Part shown: positions 1-10,500 of the stretch, piece by piece
Position numbering within the stretch: position 1 is the stretch's first letter
Layout of the letters: each line of letters starts with the position of its first letter
Assembly (NCBI GenBank): GCA_029006195.1
Contig: JAQXGH010000017.1
Coordinates: 19,699-83,698, forward strand
Length of the DNA stretch: 64,000 bases
Origin: Bacillota bacterium
Lineage (GTDB): Bacteria > Bacillota > Clostridia > Peptostreptococcales > Anaerovoracaceae
Reading direction: 5' to 3'
Notes under the pieces: generated by a model
Database searches by the model: none
What the model was told of the DNA's origin: nothing
The model's input: only the letters and a program-made list of their open reading frames with translations
Program-made: the position numbers and the translations under genes

Positions 1-54
1 TTCCTTGCATAATTGTGATATATGGACTAATTTACGCATATTTGGAGGAGAAAA

Positions 55-1326
55 ATGTTAGATATTAAGCGAATTAGAGAAGATTTTGACGCAGTTAAGG
101 CATCTGTAGAATCCAGAGGTAAGGGTGACTTTGGAATCGATAAGGTTCGTCAGCTTGACTTAGACAGAAGAGAAGTTCTGGCTGAAGTAGAAAAGATGAA
201 GAACGAACAGAAAGTAAAGTCAAAGCAGATCCCTGTTCTTAAGAAGAACGGAGAAGATACAACTCAGCTGATGGCTGAAATGAAGGAACTGAGCGACGCT
301 ATCAAGGAACTGGACGGCAAGGTAAGTGAAATCGAAACAGCATTAAACGATGCTATCCTGAATATTCCTAACACACCAAATCCTGAAGTACAGGTTGGCG
401 CTGATGACAGCGATAACGTAGAAATCAGAAAGTGGGGAGAACCTACAACATTTGATTTCGAACATAAGGCTCACTGGGATATCGGTGAAGACTTAGGAAT
501 CCTGGATTTCGAAAGAGCTGCTAAGATCGCAGGTGCTAGATTTACAGTATATAAGGGTCTGGGCGCTAGACTTGAAAGATCAGTTATCAACTTTATGCTG
601 AACCTTCACACTGAAGAACACGGATTCACAGAAATTCTGCCACCATTTATGGTAAACAGAAAAGCAATGACAGGTACAGGTCAGCTGCCTAAGTTCGAAG
701 AAGACATGTTCTACATTCCACAGAAGGACTTCTTCCTCATCCCAACTGCAGAAGTTCCTGTAACTAACCTTTATGATGATGAAATCCTGGATGCAGATGC
801 TCTTCCTATCTATCACACAGCATACACTCCTTGCTTCAGAGCAGAAGCAGGCAGCGCAGGTAGAGACACAAGAGGTCTTATCAGACAGCATCAGTTCCAG
901 AAGGTTGAACTGGTTAAGTTCGTTAAGCCAGAAGGTTCATACGAAGAACTGGAATCACTGACTAGAGCTGCAGAAGAAGTACTTAAGAGACTTGAAATCC
1001 CATACAGAGTTGTTAGACTCTCAACTGGTGACCTGGGCTTCTCATCAGCAATGACTTATGATATCGAAGTATGGATGCCAAGCTATGGCAGATATGTTGA
1101 AATCTCATCATGCAGTAACTTCGAAAACTTCCAGGCTAGAAGAGCAAACATCAGATTCAGAGAAGGTAAGAACAAGCCGGAATTCGTACATACTCTTAAC
1201 GGTTCAGGACTTGCAGTAGGCAGAACTGTAGCTGCTATTTTAGAAAACTATCAGCAGGCTGACGGATCAGTTGTTATCCCAGAAGTACTGCGCCCTTACA
1301 TGGGAGTTGATAAAATCACAAAATAG
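55..1326 (+). CDS. serS: Seryl-tRNA synthetase
   Basis: Full-length 423 aa; class II aaRS motifs ([58 protein letters not shown]); SD ggagg upstream. Confidence 0.97.
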   Translation: MLDIKRIREDFDAVKASVESRGKGDFGIDKVRQLDLDRREVLAEVEKMKNEQKVKSKQIPVLKKNGEDTTQLMAEMKELSDAIKELDGKVSEIETALNDAILNIPNTPNPEVQVGADDSDNVEIRKWGEPTTFDFEHKAHWDIGEDLGILDFERAAKIAGARFTVYKGLGARLERSVINFMLNLHTEEHGFTEILPPFMVNRKAMTGTGQLPKFEEDMFYIPQKDFFLIPTAEVPVTNLYDDEILDADALPIYHTAYTPCFRAEAGSAGRDTRGLIRQHQFQKVELVKFVKPEGSYEELESLTRAAEEVLKRLEIPYRVVRLSTGDLGFSSAMTYDIEVWMPSYGRYVEISSCSNFENFQARRANIRFREGKNKPEFVHTLNGSGLAVGRTVAAILENYQQADGSVVIPEVLRPYMGVDKITK

Positions 1327-1399
1327 TTGTATAATATAAGGACTTATTTTTAAGAATATAAGAAGTTGTACTTATATTATAAAAAACGGAGAACATTTT

Positions 1400-2425
1400 A
1401 TGGTCAAGACACTTAAAGAACATACGAAGACAATCATTGCCATAATGGCAGGTATCATCGTACTGCTCGGAGGCTTTATCATATACCAGCAAATTACACA
1501 GCCATATGCAGTATACGCTAACGGTGATAAAGTAACTAAGCCATATGCTATTACAGTAAATGGAGAAGATATTCTTCTCGTTGGAGACGAAGAAACAGCA
1601 GAAGGCGTTGTTACAGAAGTAATGGAGAACTACACACCAGAAGGTGCACAGGTAAACTCCATCACAGTTGATAAGCATATTCAGGTTAAATCCAAGAAAT
1701 TAGAGAAGTCAGAAGTGCCTGAAACAGTACTTACTAAGGAAGAAGCTGTTAACTACATCATGGATAAGAATGACAGCGATGAGCCTATATTCTCAGTAAC
1801 AGTATCAGCAGATACAGGTTCAATCGAGGCTGTTAAGGCTGGAGTTGCATACGAAGACAATGATGAAGATTACGAAGGCAACCTCTCATTAAAGAGCGAA
1901 GGTAAGTCAGGCAGCCAGGTAGTTACAGATGAAATCACATGTGTTAACGGTAAAATCCTGACTCAGGAAGAAGTAAACACTAAGATTGTCCAGGATGCAA
2001 TTGATGAAATCATTCTGCAGGGAACAAAGGAAAGACCAGCTGACACAGTATTCCAGGATTATTCTGGTGAAGCTATGGCAGAAGGCGATGGACAAACTGT
2101 AGTAAACTTTGGCAGACAGTTCCTTGGCAATCCTTATAGATGGGGTGGCACAAGCCTTACAAACGGTTGCGACTGTTCAGGATACATCTATGCACTGTAT
2201 AACCACTTCGGAGTACCTGTTCCTAGAATGGGTATCTACAGAGTTGGCAGAGGCGTAAGTTTAGCAGAAGCTAAGCCAGGCGATGTAGTTTACTATCCTG
2301 GTCACTACGCTATGTATGCAGGAAATGGCAAGATCATCCACGCTTACAACTCAAGAGTTGGTATAGTAGAAAGCAATGTTCATGCACCAGGAACAATTCT
2401 TTCAGTAAGACGAATTGTTGAATAA
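1400..2425 (+). CDS. Secreted NlpC/P60 cell-wall hydrolase with N-terminal TM and G5-like region
   Basis: N-terminal TM helix; C-terminal NlpC/P60 core (GNPYRWGGTSLTNGCDCSGYIYALYNHFGVPVPR ... GDVVYYPGHYAMYAGNGKIIHA). Confidence 0.87.
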   Translation: MVKTLKEHTKTIIAIMAGIIVLLGGFIIYQQITQPYAVYANGDKVTKPYAITVNGEDILLVGDEETAEGVVTEVMENYTPEGAQVNSITVDKHIQVKSKKLEKSEVPETVLTKEEAVNYIMDKNDSDEPIFSVTVSADTGSIEAVKAGVAYEDNDEDYEGNLSLKSEGKSGSQVVTDEITCVNGKILTQEEVNTKIVQDAIDEIILQGTKERPADTVFQDYSGEAMAEGDGQTVVNFGRQFLGNPYRWGGTSLTNGCDCSGYIYALYNHFGVPVPRMGIYRVGRGVSLAEAKPGDVVYYPGHYAMYAGNGKIIHAYNSRVGIVESNVHAPGTILSVRRIVE

Positions 2426-2447
2426 TTAAATAACAGACATAAAAACG

Positions 2448-2480
2448 AGGCTGCTGATTCTTTTGTTGGTAGCCTTTTTT
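2448..2480 (+). terminator. Intrinsic terminator after the NlpC/P60 gene
   Basis: AGGCTGC...GTAGCCT stem followed by TTTTTT. Confidence 0.75.
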
Positions 2481-2539
2481 GCACTCTTTGCGCTAAAAAG
2501 GTGTTTTTTGACTCAAACTTGAGAAATACGCTGAAAAAA

Positions 2540-2569
2540 TTGACATAAATTTGAGATGAGTCGTATAAT
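2540..2569 (+). promoter_or_regulatory. Sigma-70-type promoter for the envelope operon leader
   Basis: TTGACA (2540-2545), 18 bp spacer, TATAAT (2564-2569). Confidence 0.8.
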
Positions 2570-2607
2570 TAAGATAGCAAGAAAAAAGTTGCCACAATAA
2601 CAATAAA

Positions 2608-2729
2608 TCTCCGATTTTCATTCGACACTAGTTGCCGGTGAAAACGATAGGGTTACAGAAGCGATTTTGTAGCCTGCCATTGCGCAAAGGAGACCAGGCC
2701 TGGAAGGCTGGTTTTGCTTTGCTTTTTTT
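2608..2729 (+). ncRNA. Structured leader RNA copy A (riboswitch-like, class not assigned) with overlapping intrinsic terminator
   Basis: 85-nt core (2608-2692) aligns without gaps to 31092-31176 (65/85 identical by hand). CUCC/GGAG closing stem; GGUUAC/GUAGCC hairpin; GCAAAG...CTTTGC stem then T7 at 2723-2729. Confidence 0.7.
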
Positions 2730-2754
2730 ATATTATTTTCATAACAAAAACTGC

Positions 2755-2885
2755 ATTTCGAGCTGTAAATCCTAACGGAATCAGTCCTATGGATTTAAGC
2801 CAGGGTGTTTTAGGGAAACTGAAGCGCCTCCCGATATTGGAAAGAAACGCAAAAACGGTATTTAGATTTAGTGATAGATTTTAAG
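2755..2885 (+). ncRNA. Moco (molybdenum cofactor) riboswitch candidate
   Basis: CAGGG....CGCCTCCCGATATTGGAAAG (2811-2843 region) closely matches the remembered E. coli moaA leader CAGGG...CGCCUCCCGUAUCUGGAAAG; 5' stem AAATCC...GGATTT; terminator follows; Mo-related genomic context. Confidence 0.72.
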
Positions 2886-2896
2886 TATTTATCCTA

Positions 2897-2937
2897 CAGT
2901 TCTTTGAGTTCCTTTCGATTCAAAGAACTGTTTTTTT
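2897..2937 (+). terminator. Intrinsic terminator / attenuator before the first envelope gene
   Basis: CAGTTCTTTGA ... TCAAAGAACTG perfect 11 bp stem followed by T7, 22 nt before the ATG at 2959. Confidence 0.9.
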
Positions 2938-2958
2938 ATTCTAGGAAAGGATGACAGT

Positions 2959-4509
2959 ATGAAGAGATTATTATCAATAATTATGGCTTTGGCGCTGGCT
3001 CTTACAATGTGCTTTTCACAGTCAGTAGTGTACGGCGCAGAAAAAACAACCGATAATGACTTCGTTGCCTTAAAGGTTTTTTACAAGGACAAACTGGTAA
3101 AGGAAATGACGCTTTATGACCTTGAAGAACTTGAGGAAGCTGAAGGGTCAGTCATTCGCTCATATTCAGGTTACAACAGAAATGTAACTTACAAGGGTAA
3201 GGAGTTAAAGGATCTTCACGGCCCGACTATCCAAGGCATTTTAGCTGAAGCAGGAATAGACGTAACTGCTCTTAAGAGTACAGATATCATTGAAATAAAC
3301 GGCTATGATCAGTACGGTTACAAGTTCCAGATCGGCCAGCTCTTTAAAACAAGATACTATTACCCTAAGGCAGCTGATGAGGACTATCAGATCGGCGCGC
3401 CTGTCAAGCCAGAAACAATGGAAGGTGCAGTAGAAGTGCCTGCTATTCTGGCTCTTGACTGCAGAGAAGAAGAGGACGAGGATAAGCGTATTGACCGTCT
3501 GGTATTCGGCCAGGAATATCCTAATGAACAGAACTATACTCTGTTCACCAAGTACATGGTCGACTATAAATATAGAAACCTGAACGGTACTAGAATTTCA
3601 GAAATCAGAGTTAAGCCGGCTAAGGCAACTAAGTGGTCCAATGTAACAAGTCCAACTTACAAAAATAAGGCTAAAGTTCCTATCGGAAGTCAGATAAACT
3701 TTAAGACAAAATACAAACCGCCTCAGGACGTTGCATGGATCGTTTATACAACAGATGGAACTACACCTGATGTATCATCCAGTAAGTATAACTATTCAAG
3801 ATGGGGCGATAACAGACCGGTAGAAATTAATAAACTGGGCAAGATGACAGTCAAGGTTAAGACCATAGGCGTGGGCAAAAGTGATAGTTCAGTAATGACT
3901 CTTAACTACACAGTAATCGTTGGCAAACCTGCAAACTTTAGTGCCAAGTCCACAAACTACGACGAAGTAACCCTTAGCTGGGATAGCAATAAATACATAA
4001 CAGGCTACGAAGTATACCAGCTGGTAGGTAAGAAGTACCAGCTCATAGATACAGTGATTCCGGAAAATGGTGAGGCACTGCCTGATAAGCATGAATATAC
4101 TGTAAAAGATCTTAAGACTGGAACAGCATGCAAGTTCAAGGTGAGAGCATTCGTAACGGAAGGTGAAAAGACAACTTACAGTGCATATACAGCAATCAAA
4201 TCAGTAACACCTGCTGTACTCGCGCCTGAAATAGAAGATATCTATCAGGAAGAAGAAGGCGATGGAACTGCTATGCTGCAGTGGTCAGTAATCGAAGGCG
4301 CTGACGGATACGAAGTACAGAGATCGCTTTATAAGTCAAAGAAGTTCGCCAAAGTTCTGACAACAGAAGGTAATGAAGAAATCTTTGCCAGCAACACAGG
4401 ACTTAAGACAGGCAAGACTTACTATTATAAGGTTAGAGCGTACAGACTTGTTGATGGTAAAAAGAAATACGGTTCATACTCGATAGTTAATTCTATAAAG
4501 ATTAATTAA
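2959..4509 (+). CDS. Secreted protein: signal peptide, sulfite-oxidase-fold (SUOX)-like module, chitobiase-like segment, two FN3-like domains
   Basis: Signal peptide MKRLLSIIMALALALTMCFSQSVVYG; module YDLEELEEAEGS...LKDLHGPTIQGILAEAGIDV..DIIEINGYDQYGYKF..VPAILALD; FN3-like repeats ANFSAKSTNYDEVTLSWDS and EDGTAMLQWSVIEGADGYEVQRS-type. Confidence 0.75.
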   Translation: MKRLLSIIMALALALTMCFSQSVVYGAEKTTDNDFVALKVFYKDKLVKEMTLYDLEELEEAEGSVIRSYSGYNRNVTYKGKELKDLHGPTIQGILAEAGIDVTALKSTDIIEINGYDQYGYKFQIGQLFKTRYYYPKAADEDYQIGAPVKPETMEGAVEVPAILALDCREEEDEDKRIDRLVFGQEYPNEQNYTLFTKYMVDYKYRNLNGTRISEIRVKPAKATKWSNVTSPTYKNKAKVPIGSQINFKTKYKPPQDVAWIVYTTDGTTPDVSSSKYNYSRWGDNRPVEINKLGKMTVKVKTIGVGKSDSSVMTLNYTVIVGKPANFSAKSTNYDEVTLSWDSNKYITGYEVYQLVGKKYQLIDTVIPENGEALPDKHEYTVKDLKTGTACKFKVRAFVTEGEKTTYSAYTAIKSVTPAVLAPEIEDIYQEEEGDGTAMLQWSVIEGADGYEVQRSLYKSKKFAKVLTTEGNEEIFASNTGLKTGKTYYYKVRAYRLVDGKKKYGSYSIVNSIKIN

Positions 4510-4547
4510 TATATTTGTTCGTTATTACATTAAAAAAGGAGAAAGTT

Positions 4548-7500
4548 ATGAGTAAAGCAAGCAAAGGCAAGAGTATCATGGCTAAATTCCTGGGATTCTT
4601 CCTGGCAATAGCAATGGTATTCACAATGATGCCGCTGAATGCAAATACGTATTCATACGCTGCCGAAAACGAAATGACTCTGCAGACACCAGAACTGGTA
4701 GTTACAGGTTCAGCAGTTATCGGTAACGGAGGCGTATATTCAGCGGACAATGTTGGTCTCGAGAAATCATACACTCGTGATCAGCTGAAGCAAATGGTTA
4801 CTAGCGGAGCAGGCGGTGCGGACGTTCTGTATTCAGCACAGAAGACAAAAGAACCGTACACAAAGCTTCTCTACAGAGCAACTGGTGTTTGGGTTACATC
4901 ACTTCTCGAAGGAACAGCTTATGATGCATCAACAGATGTATTACAGCTGATCGCTTCAGACGGCTATGTAACTTCATTCGACCCAGCTCGTAAAGAGCTG
5001 CAGGGAACAAAGATCAATGGTCTTAACGTAACTAGATATGCATTCCCTGGAATCATGAAAGGCGACGAAGCTAATGCAAAGGAAGTTCCAGCTATGCTGG
5101 CATATGCATCAACTGAAAGCGAAGTTGAGGACCCTGAAACTGCAGGAGCAGAGAAAAATCAGCTCACACTGCACATTGGTCAGGAAACTGTAACAGAGCA
5201 CAACAATGGCGCTTACGCTAAGAAGATCAAGACAATGGTCGGCGGAGATAAGCTTACAGAAGTTGCTCTCACAGTAGGATCAGAAACATTCACAAGAGCT
5301 GACGTACTGGCAATGCCATACGCAGAAAGAACATTCAATTACACAACATCAAATGGTAACGCTACTGATAACGTAAAGGGCGTTCCTATGTCAGTACTTC
5401 TGGATGGATGTAACGAAAACGATACAGTAAACTTCGAAGCAGCGGATGGATATGCAGTTGCAGCTTCAGGAATGACTGTTAAGCAGCTCATCGACGGCAA
5501 CTTCATTCTGGGCTATGAAGTAAACGGTCAGGGTCTTTACAGCACAAAGAAGAAGGACCCTAGCGTATACGGTTTCTTCAACCTCTATGGCGATGGCGAT
5601 GCATATGCGAAGCCTGCGAAGCTGGTTAACAAGATTTCAGTCGTATCATCAGAAGGAATCGACTTCACAACAAGCCCATATAAGCACATCACAAACGGTG
5701 GACAGTCAGGTTCATCACCTTATAACATCGACGCTATCACAGGTGCAACTCTCACAGTAGAAGGCCCTGGAGTAAAGTCAAGTGTACCACTCCCAGTAAG
5801 AGATCTGGAAGGACAGAATAAGGGTGCTGTTCGTGGTGTTTACACAGATGAAAGAAACGGCAAAGAAACTACTCGTTCATACGAAGGTATCGATCTCTAC
5901 TACATTCTTAACAACATGCAGACTGGTACAAACGGTATCATTCTCACAGATAAGGCTAAGAAAGTAGAAATCAAGAACAGAAACAGAAGGACTATTGCAA
6001 CATTAACAATTGATGAAATCAATAAAATGCATGAGTCGGACCATCCTGCAATCGTAGCATACGGTACTGCAAATGAAGATGGTACAAATGAAAGACCTTT
6101 CGTATACAACGGAGCAACAGGTGAAGATTTAGAACTTGGTAATAACGACGGATGTCTGAAGCTGGTTTGTGATACAAGCAGCATGGCAGATCAGACATAT
6201 AAGACATTTGGAAACATGGCTTATATCTATGTTGAAGAAGATACAACACCTGGATTTAAGCATGACAAGGAACCATATAACCATAAGGACAATACTAAGT
6301 ACATCGTAACACTCACTGGTGACAAGATGGGTAAGGAAGCTCTCTACACAGTAGATCAGCTGGAAGACATGGTCACTTATGATGCAGATGGAAACGTAGA
6401 AGCCGGAGGTATCGGTTATCGTGATGAATATAGCTTAGCAAACTCAACATACTGGTATGTAAATACTTATGAAGGCGTTAAGCTCTGGGATCTGCTGGTT
6501 AAGTCAGGACTGGATCCTGCACTGGCAGATGATGACAGCGTTAAGGTTTCATTCGGATCAACAGACAACTACACTGGTTTTGATACATTCACAACTAAGC
6601 AGCTGGCTGACCCTAACAACTTCAAGTTCTACGAAAAGAACGCTGCTGACTTAAACGACGGCAAGTATGAATCAACAGATGAAGCTGACCTTATCAAGGC
6701 TGGTTATCCTGTACTCCTCTCATACGGTGTAAACGGATATCCATATGTTAAGAGCAGCAAGCTCGACGGTTACCTCAGCGGTCTGCAGAACGATGGCGGT
6801 CCACTGAGAGTTATCTGGGGCAAGACATCATATAACCACGCTAACGGATCAAACCAGGCTAAGCTGGTAGACAGAATCTTCGTTGGCGGAAACACATATC
6901 ACTATGCTACACATAAGTACACTGACGCAGTTGCAAATCCAGCTCAGAGTGCTCAGAGTGCACTTCAGGATAACAAGATCACAGTAAATATCTACAATGG
7001 CGCTGGTGATGCTGCTCGGCTGATCAAGTCAGAGGAATACACAGTAGGCGATATCGAAGAGATCATCTATGATGGTGGCCTTACTGCTAACCAGAAGAAG
7101 GTTGCAGCTGTTAAGAACTTCTATGAAGTAAAAAAGAACGGATTTACATATTCAGATATTTACGAAGGTATCAACCTCAACTACTTCCTGGAGAACGTAG
7201 TAGAACTTCCAGGTGCTGAAGGTACGATCTCATTTAACGGTGCTGACGAACAACATGATCTGGGAACAGTACTTTCAATTGATAACGGCGTTAATAACAA
7301 AGAAGGCATCAGCGGACTTACACCAGTACTCGCTTATGGTAAGAACGGTTACCCTCTGGTAACAGATAAGGGAGAGGGATTTGTAAAGGCTGCAAACAAC
7401 AACAACGGACCTCTGCAGGTAATCATCCCTAGCAAGAGCGCTGGCGAAGCTTTCTCAGCATATAACAACGTAACAGAAATCTCAATCAACCTGACAGCTG

Positions 7501-10500
7501 ATAAGTATGCACATATAAATGAACCATACGATCAGTACAAGAACGAAACACTTGAAATCACAGGTGATGGAGCTAGAAATAATGTAACATTAACAGTTGC
7601 TGACCTCGAAGGTAAGCAGAAGCTGGCTCAGACAACTACATTCAGTATCAAAAAGAATAATAAGGGTACTGTATCAGAAACATATAGAGGCTTCAACCTC
7701 TATAACCTGCTCACCTCAACAACAGTTGGCCTCAAGAGCAGTGCTAACGGCATCATTGTTACAGACACTAATGAAGCAACATATAAATTCTCAATGGATG
7801 ACATCAGAAAGATGTACACGAACACTCTGTCTAAGGAAGATGTTCCAGTAATGCTGGCATATGGTATCAACATTGATGGAACAGAATATCCACTGGTTCC
7901 ACAGAGAGATTCAGAAGGCTACGCTACAGATGCTGGCAAAGTTATCGAAAACCACGGTGGACCACTGAAGCTGATCATCGGACAGACTGACGAATCAGAC
8001 AGCAACGGTTCAAAGTGCATTAAGAATGTAGCTAAGATCGAAATCACAGCTGCAGAAACAGATAGCTGGACTCATGATAGTGGAGTATTCACGCAGTATC
8101 TTGATGATGAAGCTCTGACACTTCAGGTTGTTGATAACGACAACAAGGAACTCTTTGTTAAGACTTATACAACAGCTGAACTTGAAGCTATGACAAGCAT
8201 CGTTGAAAGAGCTGATGTCATGACTACTTCAAAGGAAACTTGGGAAGGTCTTAACCTTTGGAAGTTCGTGCTTCAGGAAGCTGGAAGCATTGAGGGAGTT
8301 AGCGATCCTGTTTCAGTAACAGCAATCGCTAAGGATGGATTCTCTAAGGAACTGAGAAGTATCTTCGGTCTTGATGCTCTTCAAAACGGTGTACAGGACG
8401 GTACAACATATGTTCCTATCCTCCTGGCATACGCAAAAAACGGATATCCACTCGTACCTGGCGGCGGCAAGAACGGGGGAACTCCAGGTGAAGGTTTCGA
8501 TGCAACAATCGGAAACGACGGTGGTCCAATCAGGCTCGCTACACACCTTAACCAGGGTGCAGCACTTTCAGAAACAAAAACGATCGTAGTTAAGGTAGGC
8601 GGTTCAAGTGCTCCTGAAACTAAGCCTGGCGATTTCACAATTGCTGGTTCAGTTGATAAGATAATCTCACTTGACGACCTGAATAAGTATGAAGGCAGAG
8701 AAGCTACCTACACTTGTAAGAAGAGCACTGACGTAGTTAAGGGCGTTTCATTAGAAACAATCCTTAAGGATAACGGCATTGATGTTGCAACTACTAAGAT
8801 CACTCTCAATGCAACTGACAACTACGAAAAGACTGAAACAACATATAACAACATTACTCTGGCAGATGCAATCGATCAGAAGTACTTCGTAGCATGGGAA
8901 GAACAGAAGGCTGATGGTCAGTTTGTTCCTATCCACGACACTAACAAGGACGGATCAGAAACATACTGGAGAATCTACAGAAACTACAACGAATCAATCG
9001 GAAAAGAACCAACAGTTGACTGGAGAAATAAGTGCACAGGACTTCTGGGAATCACAGTAGATATCCCTCAGGTAGTTAAGTTTAAGACTCTCGTAGCTGA
9101 TGGTGATGCACTTCCAATGGCAGGCATCAGAGCCGTATCAAAGGCTGAAGACGGCAGCATGTGGCTGGCAACTTACGGACAGGGTATCGTAAAGCTTAAT
9201 GAAAAAAAGGAAGTAGCAGCTATTTATAACACTGCTTCAACTCCAGGACTTAGGGTAGACGTAGTATCAGCTGTATGCCCAGATGATGAAGGCGGCGTAT
9301 GGTTTACTCAGAACGCCAGCTATGAAAATCCTGAAAACAATCAGGGTGTTGGTTACCTTAAGGACGGCGAAGTAACATACTATACCGAAGCTGACGGAAA
9401 CACAATTCCTAACAACTATGTTCAGGAAATCAAGATCGATGCAGACGGAAACGTATGGTTCGGTTCATTTGGCGGCTTAACTAAGTACACTCCAGAAACT
9501 GACACATGGCAGACTTGGAATGAAAATGACGGATTCCCTGCAAGATCAATCGATAATATCGAAATCGATGCTAATGGCGGAATCTGGTGTGGATTCTATC
9601 CAAACGGAGAAGGTACACAAACAGATCCTTATACAGGCGGATTCGCTTACTTCAAGGATGGCGTAGTAACTTGCCCAGATACATATAAGTACAAAGCAGC
9701 ATACGATGATGCAAGCGGCAGCTCAATGCTGGCTCAGGTATGGATCAGAGACATTGCTATCGATAAGGATGGCGGTGCTTGGATCGTAGCATCAGGAACA
9801 AGATCAGGTATCGTAAACGAAGGCGGTACTGTATGGTACGTGAAGGCTCCTGGTGAAAAGCCTCTTAAGTACTCAGGTAAGGAATTACTTGGAGACGCTC
9901 TTGACGGAGCAGACAATGCAGAAGTTAGAATGGTAGCATGTGATGCAGATGGTGGACTTTGGTTCGGTACATCAGCAGATGGTATCATATACGTTAAGAA
10001 TCCAGCTGTAAGCGCAGATCACAGCATGGCTGTAACAGCAGAATACAGCAAGGAAACAGGCTCATGGGATGCAAGTCTCAACAACATTTACAGCCTCGAC
10101 ATCATCGATGACGTGGTAATCGCAGGTTCAGCAAACGGCCTTGCATGGAAGGGAGGACTGGCTAAGTCAATCGTTTATAACAGCGGTAGCGAAGAACCGG
10201 ATGATCCAGAGGCTGCAGAACTGAACGATGCAATCGCTAAGATCGACATCGAAAACATCACTCTGGATGATGAAGAAGCAATCAATGCATTAGTTAAGCA
10301 GTATGCTGAAATGACTGAAGAACAGAAGGCTCAGGTCGAAAACCCTCAGGCTCTGGTTGATGCAGTTAATAAGATCGCTGAAACTAAGCAGGTAATTGCT
10401 GAAACTAAGAAAGAAATCGTTACAACAGAAAGCTACGTAAACTACAAGGATTATGCAGCTGACGATATGATGTATCTGTGGATCATGTCACAGAAGGCAG

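Noticed and set aside
580-961. Short ORFs overlapping serS in other frames
   Set aside because: serS is complete and canonical; the shadow ORFs have no start context or recognisable motifs
2608-2729. Calling the twin RNA a Moco riboswitch
   Set aside because: The Moco-like signature (CGCCTCCCGnATnTGGAAAG) is in the neighbouring 2755-2885 element; the twin core lacks it
4515-4547. Upstream start for the giant protein
   Set aside because: No SD at 4515; strong SD precedes ATG 4548, which gives a normal signal peptide
6941-6965. GCTCAGAGTGCTCAGAGTGC tandem repeat
   Set aside because: Two-copy repeat within coding sequence (AQSAQSA); too small to be meaningful
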